Shown here: positions 63,082-64,000 of the stretch, piece by piece | Layout: every line of letters starts with the position of its first letter | How positions within the stretch are numbered: the first letter of the stretch is position 1 | Assembly: GCF_900207575.1 (NCBI RefSeq) | Contig: NZ_OAOQ01000004.1 | Coordinates: forward strand, 186,001 to 250,000 | Direction of reading: 5' to 3' | DNA: 64,000 nt | Source: Cereibacter ovatus | GTDB lineage: Bacteria > Pseudomonadota > Alphaproteobacteria > Rhodobacterales > Rhodobacteraceae | The notes under the pieces: generated by a model | What the model saw: the letters and a program-made list of their open reading frames with translations, nothing else | Databases searched by the model: none | Told to the model about the DNA's origin: nothing | Translations under genes and position numbers: made by a program

Positions 63082-64000
63082 ATGGACGACTGGCGTAACG
63101 GCGGCTTCGGGCTTTACCTGCATTGGCCGTTCTGCCAGTCGAAATGCCCCTATTGCGATTTCAACTCGCATGTCGCTGCGACAATAGACCAGCATCGCTG
63201 GGGCCGCGCCTATTTGTCCGAAATCCACCGTATCGGGGCCGAAACGCCGGGCCGGGTGCTGAATTCGGTGTTTTTCGGCGGCGGAACGCCCTCGTTGATG
63301 CAACCCGATCTGGTCGCGGCGATCCTTGAGACGGTGCGCGCAACATGGCCGCTGGCCAATGATCTGGAAGTGACGCTGGAAGCCAACCCCGGCTCGGTCG
63401 AGGCCGGCCGGTTCCGCGGCTTTCGCGAGGCCGGCGTCAACCGCGTCTCGATGGGGATTCAGGCGCTGAACGATGCCGACCTGAAAAAGCTGGGCCGGCT
63501 GCATTCGGTGGCGGAAGCGCGGGCGGCCTTCGATGTGGCGCGCACGACCTTCGACCGGGTCAGCTTCGATCTGATCTACGCGCGACAGGACCAGTCTCTG
63601 GCCGACTGGCGGCAGGAACTGACCGAGGCGCTGACCATGGCCGCCGACCACCTGTCGATGTATCAACTGACCATCGAGGACGGCACCGCCTTTGGCGACC
63701 GCTTCAAGCGCGGGAAACTGCGGGGACTGCCGCCCGACGATCTTTCGGCCGATATGTATGTGCTGACACAGGACATTTGCGCCGCCGCAGGGCTGCCGGC
63801 CTATGAAGTGTCAAACCACGCACAACCGGGAAGCGAATCACGGCACAATCTGATCTATTGGCGTGCAGGAGATTATGCCGGTATCGGGCCGGGCGCACAT
63901 GGGCGACTGACGCTGAACGGGGATCGCTGGGCAACCGAAGCGCCCAGGTCACCCGGTGAATGGCTGGCACAGGTGGAGCGTGACGGAAATGGCGAAGTGC
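63082..64000 (+). CDS. hemW: Radical-SAM heme chaperone HemW (5' part)
   Basis: The first 306 codons are inside the window, and the frame is open to the last base. HemW is a radical-SAM protein close to coproporphyrinogen oxidase HemN but acting as a heme chaperone. The cluster motif is CQSKCPYCDFNSH (CxxxCxxC), then FFGGGTPSLM, VTLEANPGSVEAGRF and GVNRVSMGIQALND. HemW rather than HemN is indicated by the lack of the extra N-terminal HemN extension and by its place next to rph-rdgB. It starts two bases after the RidA-like stop. Confidence 0.92.
   Translation, partial: MDDWRNGGFGLYLHWPFCQSKCPYCDFNSHVAATIDQHRWGRAYLSEIHRIGAETPGRVLNSVFFGGGTPSLMQPDLVAAILETVRATWPLANDLEVTLEANPGSVEAGRFRGFREAGVNRVSMGIQALNDADLKKLGRLHSVAEARAAFDVARTTFDRVSFDLIYARQDQSLADWRQELTEALTMAADHLSMYQLTIEDGTAFGDRFKRGKLRGLPPDDLSADMYVLTQDICAAAGLPAYEVSNHAQPGSESRHNLIYWRAGDYAGIGPGAHGRLTLNGDRWATEAPRSPGEWLAQVERDGNGEV

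Overview
The window is GC-rich, densely coded DNA from an alphaproteobacterium, most likely a member of the Rhodobacteraceae/Paracoccaceae (Rhodobacter group). The evidence is the petP-petR pair, a deacetylase-xseB-ispA-dxs isoprenoid cluster, hrcA-grpE coupling away from dnaKJ, a CTTG-type RpoH promoter in front of dnaK, an RbaY-like receiver/PP2C phosphatase, and a TamA-TamB pair. It reads as core chromosome. I see no insertion sequence, prophage, integrase, CRISPR array, rRNA or tRNA, and no intergenic gap over 300 bases. Species cannot be named from the sequence alone.

Layout. 1-3.6 kb: tail of a FliL-like gene, then thiBPQ (thiamine uptake) behind a TPP riboswitch. 3.6-8.8 kb: aroC, an EamA exporter, an HU protein with a strong terminator, AMP nucleosidase, a YeeZ-like epimerase and a 56-residue protein. 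8.9-15.1 kb: ilvE divergent from petP-petR-deacetylase-xseB-ispA-dxs, closed by a terminator. 15.3-18.5 kb: an exported pair of unknown function (the second protein is a PBP-like/OmpA fusion), then radC. 18.6-23.7 kb: dnaKJ with a heat-shock promoter, proline iminopeptidase and ubiG. 23.7-26.3 kb: an aldo/keto reductase and xylulokinase. 26.6-31.9 kb: tamA-tamB.

31.9-37.1 kb: the leftward chain comF-grxC-nitrilase-marR-yihY, divergent from an odd methyltransferase and hemH. 37.1-39.3 kb: small envelope proteins (a 58-residue membrane protein, two L,D-transpeptidases, a CAP-domain lipoprotein). 39.4-47.6 kb: leftward hslO-nudL-cca-ABC-ABC-rRNA methyltransferase, nearly all with overlapping start/stop codons. 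47.6-49.4 kb: a receiver/PP2C phosphatase divergent from a lone Hpt protein. 49.4-56.8 kb: ilvA, argG, then maeB-ribokinase-class IV aminotransferase-sulfotransferase. 56.9-64 kb: mutS, grpE-hrcA, and rph-rdgB-ridA-hemW (cut by the window end).

Themes: branched-chain amino-acid metabolism (ilvE, ilvA, a second class IV aminotransferase), isoprenoid, quinone and tetrapyrrole supply (ispA, dxs, ubiG, hemH, hemW), protein quality control (dnaKJ, grpE, hrcA, hslO), envelope assembly (tamAB, L,D-transpeptidases, CAP lipoprotein) and genome upkeep (mutS, radC, xseB, rdgB). ATGA/GTGA overlaps are frequent, and several convergent pairs overlap at their stop codons. I found no clearly novel system. 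The best candidates for unstudied biology are the PBP/OmpA pair, the aminotransferase-sulfotransferase pair, the deacetylase inside the isoprenoid operon, and the methyltransferase lacking the usual SAM motif.
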